Shown here: positions 35,040-44,762 of the stretch, piece by piece
Numbering within the stretch: the first letter of the stretch is position 1
Layout: every line of letters starts with the position of its first letter
Assembly: GCF_000407485.1 (NCBI RefSeq)
Contig: NZ_ASWD01000003.1
Location: 930,001-994,000 of the forward strand
Length of the DNA: 64,000 nt
Direction of reading: 5' to 3'
Source of the DNA: Enterococcus pallens ATCC BAA-351
Lineage (GTDB): Bacteria > Bacillota > Bacilli > Lactobacillales > Enterococcaceae
Translations under genes and position numbers: made by a program
Notes under the pieces: generated by a model
Told to the model about the DNA's origin: nothing
Seen by the model: the letters and a program-made list of their open reading frames with translations, nothing else
Databases searched by the model: none

Positions 35040-36143
35040 CTACGCATAATCAATTTTCTTAACTCCCTCAATTCTGCTGATGATACATTCACCAACTTGT
35101 CCATTGCAGGCTGTTCCTTGGAAAAAGCGATCAATATTACCATTGGTTAGATTTGTCCAAACTAGGTTGGACTTACTAGGAACAACATTCAAAACATCCA
35201 TAGCGGCATTTGTAGCTTTCAAACCAGCACTACCTTCTAATTTATTGGTACCACTGAAATCCATGCCTGAGTAAGTTGCTACATTAGCTGCATCATGCTG
35301 CAGGTATCCCGGCTGAATATCTACAGAATATTGGGCACCGCCGACATTAAAACTTACTCGAATAGCATCGAAGTTTAAAGCTGATTCAGACAAAGTTAAA
35401 TTATTCCCAGCGTGACCTACGCCTCTCCAAATTTCTTTCGTCACTAAAGTCGAAAAACCACCAGGCAGCTTATTTTTGATTGCGTTAATTTGATTCTGTA
35501 AGCTTTTATCGGTATCTTTCAATTGATTAGTTACATTTATAATGTCACCTATATTTTGCCAGATCGAACTACTGTCGTTCCAAAGTTTGTTTATTTCGGT
35601 TTCGATGTTTACAATCTTTTGTTTGATATTCTTTATGTCATTTTCTATGATGTTAATTCGAGAAATGATGGCATTAATTGCTGCCCAGACCAAAGCGAAC
35701 TCTTTCCAGATTTTATCAATCTCTTTCCAAAGGTCTTCTATTTCATCCCATAAATCATGAATGTTTTCCCAAAGTCCACAGATAGCGCAGATTATTGCCT
35801 TGTCAACGTTCCATTGCCAGCTTACTAAACTATCTAGCCAACATTTATATTCATCGACATCACAGATATTTAGAACCATCAGCGCGTTATGAAGCCTTGC
35901 TATCGCTAGGTCGTTTAAAGCCGATAAGTCTTCGCAATCCGTGTTCGAGTGAGTTGCTGATGGGTGTATACCCTCATCATTTTTCAAACTTTCGCAAATC
36001 GCGTTAGTAATTTCAATAAAACAGAACTCATCATCGCCATTCCTTATTTTTTCTAAAGGTGTCTGTTCATCCATTGAATTTAATGTGCAACAGCCCACTA
36101 CAGATCCGCCACTACGTTTCTTACCGCAAGACGTACATGCCAT
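35040..36143 (-). CDS. Cysteine-rich fibre protein with tryptophan-heptad coiled coil
   Basis: 367 residues, 13 Cys. The N-domain (MACTSCGKK, CC, IRNGDDEFCF, GIHPSATHSNTDC) is shared with the downstream paralogue. From residue about 122 a rod follows in which Trp recurs at exact 7-residue steps: GLW, DLW, DLW, KIW, LVW. Isoleucine/asparagine heptads and another KLW ... SIW pair come next. A C-terminal beta domain of about 130 residues follows (LVTKEIWRGVGHAGNNLTLS). Probably a trimeric fibre with an aromatic-core stalk, placed at the tail tip. Confidence 0.65.
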   Translation of the reverse strand: MACTSCGKKRSGGSVVGCCTLNSMDEQTPLEKIRNGDDEFCFIEITNAICESLKNDEGIHPSATHSNTDCEDLSALNDLAIARLHNALMVLNICDVDEYKCWLDSLVSWQWNVDKAIICAICGLWENIHDLWDEIEDLWKEIDKIWKEFALVWAAINAIISRINIIENDIKNIKQKIVNIETEINKLWNDSSSIWQNIGDIINVTNQLKDTDKSLQNQINAIKNKLPGGFSTLVTKEIWRGVGHAGNNLTLSESALNFDAIRVSFNVGGAQYSVDIQPGYLQHDAANVATYSGMDFSGTNKLEGSAGLKATNAAMDVLNVVPSKSNLVWTNLTNGNIDRFFQGTACNGQVGECIISRIEGVKKIDYA

Positions 36144-36154
36144 ATAAAGACCCC

Positions 36155-39100
36155 CTATAATTCATTTTCTGGAACTAAAGTAAATGTGAGCATCCCCAAT
36201 GTATCAGTAAATTCCACTTCGTTTTCATTAGGTGCAACAAATGCTATTCGTGACGGAGCAAATTCTACTAAAGCATTAAGATCAACTGCTTCCTTAGTTG
36301 TCATGTTATTAACGTTCATTTTTTCCAAACGGAATGTCTTAAAGATTTTAGATAATACTGCATCAATTTCGGTATTGTCATAAATTTTTGTATTCGGGGA
36401 ATACACAGCATTCACAACGACTAATTGAAGTTCAACAATTCCGTTTCTTTGTTTAACGGCCAAGTGCCCATCTCCACGATTTAGAGGGAACTTTTTATTG
36501 TAGGTTAGTCCTGTTTGGTTTGCATTATGAGCATCAATGATATCTGATAGTTTCAGGTTGGTTGAGTACTCAAACGTTAAGTAGTCAATATACAATGCAG
36601 ATCCTATGGCAGCCGTTGACTTATCTGGATAGACCAGTATATCCACAAATCCGTCTTTATCAATTGTTCTTACAGCATTCGCTTGATCAAGTGGATAAGT
36701 TATCTCTCTTATCTCGTTTGTCGCATTGAATGGTTTCTGCGTAGAATAAACTGTATCATCCAACCAATAAGCAGTGTTCAACTTATTACCAGCCGGTGTC
36801 ACACCACACCCCCAAACACTATACTTACACCCTGCAATAATTTTCTTCATCACTGCAATTTGACTAGCTAGATCAACAGCACCATAGGTTTCAAATACAC
36901 CATTGTAGCGTCTTTTAAAGTCCTCAATAACATTAAATCTAATCAATGCAGCGGGGAACTGATCAGCTGTCCCTGCTGAAGAATAAGAAGATAACGTGTC
37001 ATTATCCAATTTACTCACAGCGTTATAACGAGATTGCACTACTTCAGTTTTAAAAAGACTCGGCACTTGAAGATCATTAGCATATTGAACTCCTATCCAA
37101 TGAGGTTTAACAACATGACTCCCTGAAACCTTCCCCTGAAAGTCCAAAATATTTGTTTGAGTCATTCCACTTCCAACGAAATCCGCAATAGGACTTTTTG
37201 CAGCTTCCGCAGCAATTTCTTCGACTACTGTTTTACCATTAATTTCAAGTTCAACTGTTAATGCAATGTCTCTGACTTCCACCCATGCAGGTATAATCCC
37301 GTCAGTTATTGCGCCAACATCAGGGTTCCCGTTTTTCCGAGAAGATACATATATTTTGTACCCTCCTTCAACAATCTGTCTCGGGTACGTACCAGTAAAA
37401 GTGACAGTTTTAGTTTGAAATTGAGTGGCATCAGGTGCTCCTGTCGATAACAACCATGTATTAGCATTGACTGTTTCTAAATGTAACAGATAATACCTCA
37501 TTGAGTTAGCAGTATTCGTACTATTTAGCCCTCCCCCACGAGAAGAAGCAACTAACTTAACAGATTTTAAGATTGACAGATATTTATCAGTCTTTTCAGC
37601 GGAGTTAGTATTCTCAAACAGATGCGGATGCCGCTTTTCTAGTTCTGCAATAACAGGAAAATCAAACTGAAGTTCAGCCCCACGCCCAACCTGCAAAGTC
37701 TCAGCCCGTACATACTTCAATGGATCAGCAAGCGCAGCGTATTGATCAGAACTAAAAGGAACCATGCCTGCATTCTTAGTGAAATCACCTTCAATAAGCT
37801 TTAAATTGTAACCAACTAACTTATCTCTTGTCATTGCGCCACCATTCGAATCAACAGCTAGACGTACATAAGCAGTACCTGCAGGAATTGTCACAACTAT
37901 TGGTCTGTATGAAGCACTAGAAGTATGAGTTGCGTCAGGAACTATCCATTTATCAGTTCTGTACATATATGTCTTGTTGTCTTGACTATCATAACAAGCA
38001 AGCACAATAAAGTTCGCTTTACCAGTTAAAATTGGTGAATACACGGAATATACTTTACCCGCCGTTACAGGAATTTTTACAGAACAAGCTCTGGTAGCAT
38101 TAGCTTCTAAATCACTTTTATAGCTCCACCCTTGAAAGTATCCAAGTGTAGCATTTTCTGCTGAGAAAAGATTTTTAGATTCAGATAGAGTCTTAGGATT
38201 GTGTGGTGTTAAATCTGAATCAGACTGACTAGGTGTCCACTCGTCCATAGCAGCAAGAGAACCCTTAATAAGTTTAAATCCTCTAACTTTTGCTTTTGTT
38301 AAATCAGCAGGATTAGATTGCCGAGCGCACTTAGACCATGTTAAATACTTTATGTCATCAGTTATTACAATCTCACCTGAACTGATACCTGACATTCCCG
38401 GCATGATATAGTTCGTAGATATCTGCTTGACTGTCACATATTCTGAATTTCTTAGAAAAACCTTTGATAGTAATGGTGCTGTTCCTACATCATTAGATAT
38501 TTCACTGCGCACCGCTATTGTGTCCCCAGCTTTTAATCCAAGTTGTTCTAAGGTATATGAGCCCGCAATTCCGCTATCCCATGTACTAACCTCGAAGCTT
38601 TCCCATTCATTAGTTGTATTATCAAACAGGTTCGGCTGCCCGTGGACAATGCCATACCACTCGGGCGCAGGCGTATATCCGGTATATTCACCTTTTTCAA
38701 TTTTCATTTCAAAATCTAAAGGCTCATGATTCATGTTGCCCCACAGTGTATACTTCACCCTAGTTTCTTTACTCAAAACTAGTTTTCTTGTATAAAGTAA
38801 CTCAAGCTCAAAATTGTTGATATTTCCAAAAGCATAAGCCGGTATAGAAACGTCATCTAAGTAACATGAGAATGTTGACGAGATACTTGGTTTTTTATAT
38901 ATAGTGAAAGACAACGTGTATTCACCAGCAGGTAATGTAATTTCAGAAATTGTCTTACTGTTCGTCACACCTTCGCCAATGATCCTACCTGTTGCACTAT
39001 CAATTTTCCAAATACTGTTTGTAAATGAACCCATAAGGTTTTCGGTTCCGATCAAGTCCTTCACGAAAATGCTACCCGTCCCCTGCTCGCTGTCTACAAG

Positions 39101-39715
39101 TAATTGCTCACTGTAAAGTGTCGGCTTGGTTCCTGTGATAGTGTCTAAAACATTCACTGACGATTCATCCTTTGTGAATGCGCCAGTTTGTGACGCCGTT
39201 ACTGAATGTGGGTTATCGTTTCTACTAGCATGAGTGTCCGTATATGACTTTGCTGCAGTCAACGTTCCAGTATCTTTGTTGTCAGCTTCCGCTTTGGTAT
39301 AAGCACCTACTTGGCTAGCAGTTACGTTATGGGGATTTGATTTATTATTTTCGTGAGTCGATAATTCTTCCTTAGTTGCTGCGCCAATATCGGCTGGCGT
39401 AATATCGACACTCAGCGTACCGTCTTTTGATACAGCTAGTCCATTGCCTAAAAGAATGAATGGTTTGTTATCGATATATCCTTTCTGGTTTTCTTTAGCG
39501 CTCCAGTCAGGGATCGTGTAGCCAGAGAAATCTAGAAATATCCACTCATCGCAATCCCAAACATAAGCGCCAGTCCCATCACTAAGATAGAACATCGTGT
39601 CACATGTTTTTGCATGCTCTTTTGGGTCCCATTTATCGATAATCTTAAAAGTGCAAGCGTTATAGCGTTCTGGTGATACTTCGGTTTGTGCCGGATCACA
39701 ACTTACAACTTTCAT
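36155..39715 (-). CDS. Large tail fibre/receptor-binding protein
   Basis: 1186 residues. The N-terminal 80 residues contain several Cys (SCDP, ACTFK, TCDTMF, WDCDEW). Phage-fibre repeats follow: NPHNVTASQVGAYTKAEAD and NPHSVTASQTGAFTKDES, near residues 140-190. Then come two or more jelly-roll-like carbohydrate-binding-type modules (GEYTLSFTIYKK; AGKVYSVYSPILTG), and a beta-rich C-terminus. It probably recognises cell-wall polysaccharide. Genes either side are also baseplate genes. The 4-base gap to the upstream gene suggests one operon. Confidence 0.8.
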   Translation of the reverse strand: MKVVSCDPAQTEVSPERYNACTFKIIDKWDPKEHAKTCDTMFYLSDGTGAYVWDCDEWIFLDFSGYTIPDWSAKENQKGYIDNKPFILLGNGLAVSKDGTLSVDITPADIGAATKEELSTHENNKSNPHNVTASQVGAYTKAEADNKDTGTLTAAKSYTDTHASRNDNPHSVTASQTGAFTKDESSVNVLDTITGTKPTLYSEQLLVDSEQGTGSIFVKDLIGTENLMGSFTNSIWKIDSATGRIIGEGVTNSKTISEITLPAGEYTLSFTIYKKPSISSTFSCYLDDVSIPAYAFGNINNFELELLYTRKLVLSKETRVKYTLWGNMNHEPLDFEMKIEKGEYTGYTPAPEWYGIVHGQPNLFDNTTNEWESFEVSTWDSGIAGSYTLEQLGLKAGDTIAVRSEISNDVGTAPLLSKVFLRNSEYVTVKQISTNYIMPGMSGISSGEIVITDDIKYLTWSKCARQSNPADLTKAKVRGFKLIKGSLAAMDEWTPSQSDSDLTPHNPKTLSESKNLFSAENATLGYFQGWSYKSDLEANATRACSVKIPVTAGKVYSVYSPILTGKANFIVLACYDSQDNKTYMYRTDKWIVPDATHTSSASYRPIVVTIPAGTAYVRLAVDSNGGAMTRDKLVGYNLKLIEGDFTKNAGMVPFSSDQYAALADPLKYVRAETLQVGRGAELQFDFPVIAELEKRHPHLFENTNSAEKTDKYLSILKSVKLVASSRGGGLNSTNTANSMRYYLLHLETVNANTWLLSTGAPDATQFQTKTVTFTGTYPRQIVEGGYKIYVSSRKNGNPDVGAITDGIIPAWVEVRDIALTVELEINGKTVVEEIAAEAAKSPIADFVGSGMTQTNILDFQGKVSGSHVVKPHWIGVQYANDLQVPSLFKTEVVQSRYNAVSKLDNDTLSSYSSAGTADQFPAALIRFNVIEDFKRRYNGVFETYGAVDLASQIAVMKKIIAGCKYSVWGCGVTPAGNKLNTAYWLDDTVYSTQKPFNATNEIREITYPLDQANAVRTIDKDGFVDILVYPDKSTAAIGSALYIDYLTFEYSTNLKLSDIIDAHNANQTGLTYNKKFPLNRGDGHLAVKQRNGIVELQLVVVNAVYSPNTKIYDNTEIDAVLSKIFKTFRLEKMNVNNMTTKEAVDLNALVEFAPSRIAFVAPNENEVEFTDTLGMLTFTLVPENEL

Positions 39716-39718
39716 TCA

Positions 39719-40213
39719 CTACTCACCACTATTCTCAATTTTATTTTTTTCAAAAAGACAGGCCATGCAGTTTTCAACTGGTAAGCCCAAAAATTTGGCG
39801 ATTGTCACTGAAGCATTAACAGCTGTCTTTTCATATGTTTTGTCAGCATATTCTCTTAGTTCAGTATCTTGAATTGCTGCGGCCGCGTCCCGCATCTCAG
39901 CCATGCTCATCAGTTGATGTTTGAACATACAGGAATATTTGTCTTGCTGATCATTCTCAGCAACCTTAGCAGCAAGAGCTAAAGAAAGATTAGTTTTGGA
40001 GTAGCGTGCATCGCGGACCTTTTCTTTTAGCAACTCCACGTCTCTAATCTCGTCTAGGATAATATCTCTTGCTTGATCATCTGGTTCATTTTCTAAATCA
40101 CGATTGAATGCACTTTTCAAACGATCTGCATGCGCCTCGGTTTCAGCATCGTTCATGATCGACCAAACAAGGTCTTCCAAGGCTCCTGTTTGAGCTAAAT
40201 AATTAATCGGCAT
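39719..40213 (-). CDS. Phage baseplate-region protein, unknown
   Basis: 164 residues, strongly helical and charged (DLENEPDDQARDIILDEIRD, VELLKEKVRDARYSK), with a Cys pair near the end (VENCMACLFEK). No family recognised. It overlaps the next upstream small gene by 11 bases and stands between the fibre and the tail lysin. Confidence 0.6.
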   Translation of the reverse strand: MPINYLAQTGALEDLVWSIMNDAETEAHADRLKSAFNRDLENEPDDQARDIILDEIRDVELLKEKVRDARYSKTNLSLALAAKVAENDQQDKYSCMFKHQLMSMAEMRDAAAAIQDTELREYADKTYEKTAVNASVTIAKFLGLPVENCMACLFEKNKIENSGE

Positions 40214-40394
40214 TATTGATCCCCCTCGTTCTTTTTCGAGCTATACTGCGAGCTTTTTCTCGTTTTCTTTTTTGTTCTAATGAGAAATCATACTCATAGT
40301 TAGCACTTTTTGCTTTCAACAATGAAATCACTCCTGCAGCATCGGTGGGATGCCTTTCTAAATGTGATTCGAGTTTTGTCGTATCTTTTTTCAT
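40203..40394 (-). CDS. Small basic phage protein, unknown
   Basis: 63 residues, very basic C-terminus (SLEQKRKREKARSIARKRTR). It overlaps its downstream neighbour by 11 bases and starts right after the preceding stop. The tight overlaps support it as a real gene. It could be a short chaperone or a connector. Confidence 0.55.
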   Translation of the reverse strand: MKKDTTKLESHLERHPTDAAGVISLLKAKSANYEYDFSLEQKRKREKARSIARKRTRGINNAD

Positions 40395-41030
40395 TTAATC
40401 AAGCCCTCCTCGGTCAACGTGGTTATATTTGATGTAATAACTGATCTCACACTCGCAAAGCATGTTGCTATTCTGAGTTATTTGAATTTCTTTCAATCCA
40501 GGAGACAGAACAACTGACTGCTGCCATGGGTGTAAGTAATCTAGCAACCTCAAAACATCGAACGTATCATTTTGGCTTGGGTAGTATCCATATCCATTGA
40601 CAAAAGAGCCATACTCCGCAATGATCGCATCTGTTAAATCAATACCCTGAATCGAAATTCTCAGCTTCGTTAATTCAAAATTGTGCTCCTTAATCTGCAC
40701 ACCTAGGTCAACTGTGTGATGGTGTGGATTTGGAGATACGCCGCTACCCGATACATTCAGTGAAGTATCTGAAGTCGTGACATTCTGCGCTATATTGGTA
40801 ACAAATGGTCGGATGTGCAAGTTAAACGAATATTTCATAATATATTGCATATCGTTAGATATACGAAACGCGGTATAGATTCGATCTACACCGCGTAGCA
40901 TTGTTTGGAAGTCCGCTTTGGCATCTGTTACAGTGTTTCTTCGTTGCAGCTGCCGCTGTTTTTCAACTAAACTTTGTCCTTCTTGCCTCTTGGCTAGAAA
41001 ATTCAATACATCATCAATAGTTGCTGGCAT
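40395..41030 (-). CDS. Phage baseplate protein, unknown
   Basis: 211 residues: a helical N-terminus (QSLVEKQRQLQRRNT) and then beta strands with a His-rich loop (SPNPHHHTVDLG). Position after the tail lysin, with a 17-base overlap, suggests a baseplate or upper-fibre part. No family recognised. Confidence 0.6.
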   Translation of the reverse strand: MPATIDDVLNFLAKRQEGQSLVEKQRQLQRRNTVTDAKADFQTMLRGVDRIYTAFRISNDMQYIMKYSFNLHIRPFVTNIAQNVTTSDTSLNVSGSGVSPNPHHHTVDLGVQIKEHNFELTKLRISIQGIDLTDAIIAEYGSFVNGYGYYPSQNDTFDVLRLLDYLHPWQQSVVLSPGLKEIQITQNSNMLCECEISYYIKYNHVDRGGLD

Positions 41031-43692
41031 CTCTATACAACTCCTTGCTCAGTGTGAGAACATTTGTCTCGACCAAATTATTGTCAAAGCTGGTTTCAAT
41101 TTGAGTGATGTAGAAGTCGTCTGAAGCCTCATAAATCTTCTTACAATACCTACTGCAATGATCGAAAAGCTCAATGCTATTATGGTAATCGAAATAGACG
41201 CGATCCAATACGTTCAAATCGCAAGGTAGTTCCCCGATTCGAACTCTGATCACGTCTCTACGTCTTGCGCTTTTTAATTGTCCAACAGCTGCTTTATAGG
41301 CGATCATTGATTGTTTAGATCGCTCTTCGTCACTAATTGTATCCCCATTTTCTTCGAAGGGAGCAACATCGTTCATGCTTACAGTCTTTTCAATCAATTT
41401 TCCCTGCTCTAGGTTAATGCTAAACTCATCAAGTATAGCGAACTCTAAAGAATTACTCGAAGCAATCTTAGTAATGTTCGTATAATAATTCTTTTGCTCC
41501 TTATTCGCGGTTGAATTAAGAATGACGATTGGAAATCCTTTAACTATATCGTGCCCTTGTTGTTGCTGATCTAAGTAAGCTTCGCGCAACGTCAAACTTG
41601 CTTGAGAACTATCGGATTTTTCACCATAAACTGTAACTACGTTAAATACCTGGTCAAACTCTTTTGAGACAGTTACTTGATCGATGATCTTTAGATGACG
41701 TTCTGTCTGCCCATATTCAGAAATGATGTAATTTTTCTTTTCCCCGAAAGCACCGATTTCTAAATAACGATCATGTTTAGTTCCCACTCGCCACCACAAA
41801 TTATCGGTTAACTCTACAGCCTTATTTAACGCCTCTAAGTGACTTTGCCGGCTAAAGGCATAATTAATCTTTTCTTTATGAGCTGCTGCATCAGCATCTA
41901 CATACCACTCTGTAGAATGGAGAAACGGACTTTGGCAAAAGACATCAGGAAATGTCCGATTTTTTACAGTATAGTTATTGGGGATTTGACGATACTCCCA
42001 TTCTGCTATCTTATGATCGAGTTCAATGTTTGCTGTTTCTGCATCCTTATCCAAAGTAATGGATTTTACAATTCCATCGAACATCTTTTTAAAGATAATT
42101 ACTCTGCAATCCATATGACCATCAAATTTTTCGGCATTGTTAATCGGCACAGTAAAGGAACACGCTGGTACGCCATTAGGTTCGATGGTCCAACTGATTC
42201 CCCCGATGATATCTCTGACATACTCACTTTTTCCTTTTTTATCTGTACATACAATTATGAAATCATCATCATTGCAGTAATTGTGTCCGATATCCGACCT
42301 GGATGAACTATGAGGGAAAAAGATAACTTGAACATGCAGGACCTTTTTCTCTCCATCAGCTCTAACCCTGATTAATTGAATATAAAAAGGATTCTTTGAC
42401 TCAAAATCGATACAAAAATCGAATCCTGACCACTCTACACCTTCGACGTTAGGATTTTGAGAAGCGATATCTTTACGACTCTTTAACTCGATTTCAACAG
42501 TTTTCATTAGTTTATCGTCTGTTGCATCAAATATTTCTAGCATTTCCTTTGCATTCCCATCAAGATGGGTAGCAGCTCGTTGGGTAGTTTCTGTCTCTAA
42601 TACTTTCGTTTCAGCATTTCGGTTGCTGCTAGTACCAAAATCTAGGGCATTAACATCAATTGTTTGAGTGAAAGGTGTCCACCGATCAATTGGCCTTGCA
42701 GGTCGTTCCCAACTCATTAACCAAGCTGTCGTTAAATCACTAGGACTTGCAGCACCGGACCAGAACTGATCCCACGATCCATAGCCTACGCTAATCCATT
42801 GAGCTGTATTGCTCTTCGCATATTCTATTTGAAATTTAGCATTTTCATAGCTTCTAGTCATATGATTAGGAACATCGCCCCAATTGTAAGAATATGACCA
42901 TTGGAAGTATCCTTTCCCCATCCCGTTGCCTTCAGCGGCGGATGGATCAAGAGCACTTTCTGCTAATGCATTTGCTGCAAGAGCTAGTGTTGTGTTCTTT
43001 GGAATTCCGAGCTGCGTACAAATAGACACGAAAAATTGTGCTCGTGATTGCATGCTGTTCCAATCAACGCTGCCAATAGCTCCGGCGTTACCTCCAGATC
43101 CACCATCATCAGACCCGCCAGTAGCTGCATTGGTTGGATCACTTGCGAAATGCCATCCTTTAAGACAAAGCTTATTTCCAATATAGCTATATTCTTCTAG
43201 CTCGCCAGAGTTGTCCATGTTCTCTTTCGTATTTTCCTCTGTTGCTGCATCTTCAGTAGGTGTTGGTTGCGCACCTCCAGCCAAACGGAAAACAGTTTGC
43301 GGAGGATTTGAATAAGAATGTATAGCCGCATAGTTATCAATAGATACGCCATTAGCTGAAAAGTTACAATGAATGACGTTGTCCTTGTCTACGAATATTC
43401 CAGTATGACCAGCGTTGCCTCCAGATTGACCTTCTATTCCCCACACAAAAATATCTCCGTAAGCATATGGAGGATTGACCTTGGAAAAACCAAGACTAGG
43501 TAAATCTCTGAACATGCTATCTGTGTTTCCGGGTGGGAGGTTTGCTCCACCAGCGTTCAAAGACGCATAGACAGCTCCTGAACAATCTGCCGTACCATCA
43601 GCCCCTGAACGGCTTCCTCCTTGCGAATAAGTGACGCCTTTACCCATTAAAGCCCTCATGTTTGAAATTGCAGTCTGCATATTAACCGTCAT
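41014..43692 (-). CDS. Tail-associated lysin / tail spike with two wall-hydrolase domains
   Basis: 892 residues. Residues 1-140 are an Amidase_5 domain (GADGTADCSGAVYASL; GNAGHTGIFVD; VIHCNFSANGVSIDN) very close to the endolysin. Residues 205-340 form a phage_lysozyme2-like domain (NALAESALDPSAAEGNGMGK, then YFQWSYSYNWG, WERPARPIDRW). From about 370 on it is a prophage endopeptidase-tail-like structural part. It probably forms the tail tip and digests peptidoglycan during DNA entry. It overlaps dit by 4 bases. Confidence 0.88.
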   Translation of the reverse strand: MTVNMQTAISNMRALMGKGVTYSQGGSRSGADGTADCSGAVYASLNAGGANLPPGNTDSMFRDLPSLGFSKVNPPYAYGDIFVWGIEGQSGGNAGHTGIFVDKDNVIHCNFSANGVSIDNYAAIHSYSNPPQTVFRLAGGAQPTPTEDAATEENTKENMDNSGELEEYSYIGNKLCLKGWHFASDPTNAATGGSDDGGSGGNAGAIGSVDWNSMQSRAQFFVSICTQLGIPKNTTLALAANALAESALDPSAAEGNGMGKGYFQWSYSYNWGDVPNHMTRSYENAKFQIEYAKSNTAQWISVGYGSWDQFWSGAASPSDLTTAWLMSWERPARPIDRWTPFTQTIDVNALDFGTSSNRNAETKVLETETTQRAATHLDGNAKEMLEIFDATDDKLMKTVEIELKSRKDIASQNPNVEGVEWSGFDFCIDFESKNPFYIQLIRVRADGEKKVLHVQVIFFPHSSSRSDIGHNYCNDDDFIIVCTDKKGKSEYVRDIIGGISWTIEPNGVPACSFTVPINNAEKFDGHMDCRVIIFKKMFDGIVKSITLDKDAETANIELDHKIAEWEYRQIPNNYTVKNRTFPDVFCQSPFLHSTEWYVDADAAAHKEKINYAFSRQSHLEALNKAVELTDNLWWRVGTKHDRYLEIGAFGEKKNYIISEYGQTERHLKIIDQVTVSKEFDQVFNVVTVYGEKSDSSQASLTLREAYLDQQQQGHDIVKGFPIVILNSTANKEQKNYYTNITKIASSNSLEFAILDEFSINLEQGKLIEKTVSMNDVAPFEENGDTISDEERSKQSMIAYKAAVGQLKSARRRDVIRVRIGELPCDLNVLDRVYFDYHNSIELFDHCSRYCKKIYEASDDFYITQIETSFDNNLVETNVLTLSKELYRDASNY

Positions 43693-44762
43693 AGCGCAAT
43701 CCCCCCAACAAAGACTTTGATTGTTTGTATCTCTTTCGTATCTAAGCCTGAAAGAATAACGTTATTTGTACCTTTTTTTACGCTCCAGGACACAATTCCG
43801 TTACTCGATCCAGTTACACCTATTTTTGGATCATTTGAACTACAATCGGGAGGCGTACATTCAGCATTACTAACACAATCTCCATGAAACTTTGAGATAT
43901 CTAAATAGTCACAGTTGTTCTTCACAAGTCCTGCATTGATAATCGTCTCACCTATATAAGCTCCTTCGATAATCGACTGCTGGCCATTCCAATTTATTCC
44001 TAAATCAGTGAATTTACCACATATTTCAAGAACAACATCTTCAGTTTCGTAAAGTGTTTTTCCCTCGAATTGAAGAAAGGCGGTGTTTGAACCATATTCA
44101 GATTTTGTTTCAGCTGTCGCCGTTTGATCACAGCAAGAATAGCTGATCTTTTTGTTGTTGCCACAGTTGCCTATAACTTCGCTCAGTTCTCCTTTTGGAA
44201 TATCGCATAGCCTATCGCCATGACAAGGTGGGCACCGCTTTATTGGTGCTAATTTGATATTGCATACGCAGCAATCACACAGCTCACGTTCTAGAGCTGC
44301 ATAGCAGTCCGTCACATCGCATTGGTAATAATCATCAAAGTATGTTGCTGTATCATCTGCTATATGCCAAATACCTTCAGGTAAGTAGAAAGTTACTGTG
44401 AAACTTAAATAGCCACGTTTCTCATCGAATCCTTCGGAAATTGACAATACCTTAGCTAAAGACCATAGAAGAAAATCTCCTTGGACTGCCCACAATCTTC
44501 CAACAGAAAAAAAGTTATCAAGCACAAATTGCTCAATAACTTCTCTGTCTTCACAAGGGAATTTATTTTTGTCTACCATCACAGTAACATCGAATTGCTT
44601 TGAGTTAACTTTTCTTGGACCGCAACGTTCGGGACTGTAATCCCCGTGAGAGTTTGCGAAGGCATTCTTCGAATTTTTAAATTCTGTCAAGTTATCCGGC
44701 TGTTGATCAATGTATGCCGTATGGTTGAATACAAGCTCGTTAAACTGAACTAATTTCTTCAT
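43689..44762 (-). CDS. Distal tail protein (Dit-like) with a cysteine-rich insertion
   Basis: 357 residues. The N-terminal 130 residues look like Dit (FNELVFNHTAYIDQQPDNLT; RKVNSKQFDVTVMVDKN; GYLSFTVTFYLPEGIWH). Inserted at about residues 150-220 is a Cys-dense stretch (CDVTDCY, LCDCCVCN, RCPPCHGDRLCD, NCGNN, SCCD). 19 Cys overall. A C-terminal carbohydrate-binding-type domain follows. It forms the hexameric ring linking tail tube to tip. The Cys cluster could bind zinc or form disulfides outside the cell. Confidence 0.8.
   Translation of the reverse strand: MKKLVQFNELVFNHTAYIDQQPDNLTEFKNSKNAFANSHGDYSPERCGPRKVNSKQFDVTVMVDKNKFPCEDREVIEQFVLDNFFSVGRLWAVQGDFLLWSLAKVLSISEGFDEKRGYLSFTVTFYLPEGIWHIADDTATYFDDYYQCDVTDCYAALERELCDCCVCNIKLAPIKRCPPCHGDRLCDIPKGELSEVIGNCGNNKKISYSCCDQTATAETKSEYGSNTAFLQFEGKTLYETEDVVLEICGKFTDLGINWNGQQSIIEGAYIGETIINAGLVKNNCDYLDISKFHGDCVSNAECTPPDCSSNDPKIGVTGSSNGIVSWSVKKGTNNVILSGLDTKEIQTIKVFVGGIAL

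Noticed and set aside
36155-39715. Several plus-strand frames of 60-100 codons in the fibre gene
   Set aside because: Shadows of a long, clearly protein-coding frame.
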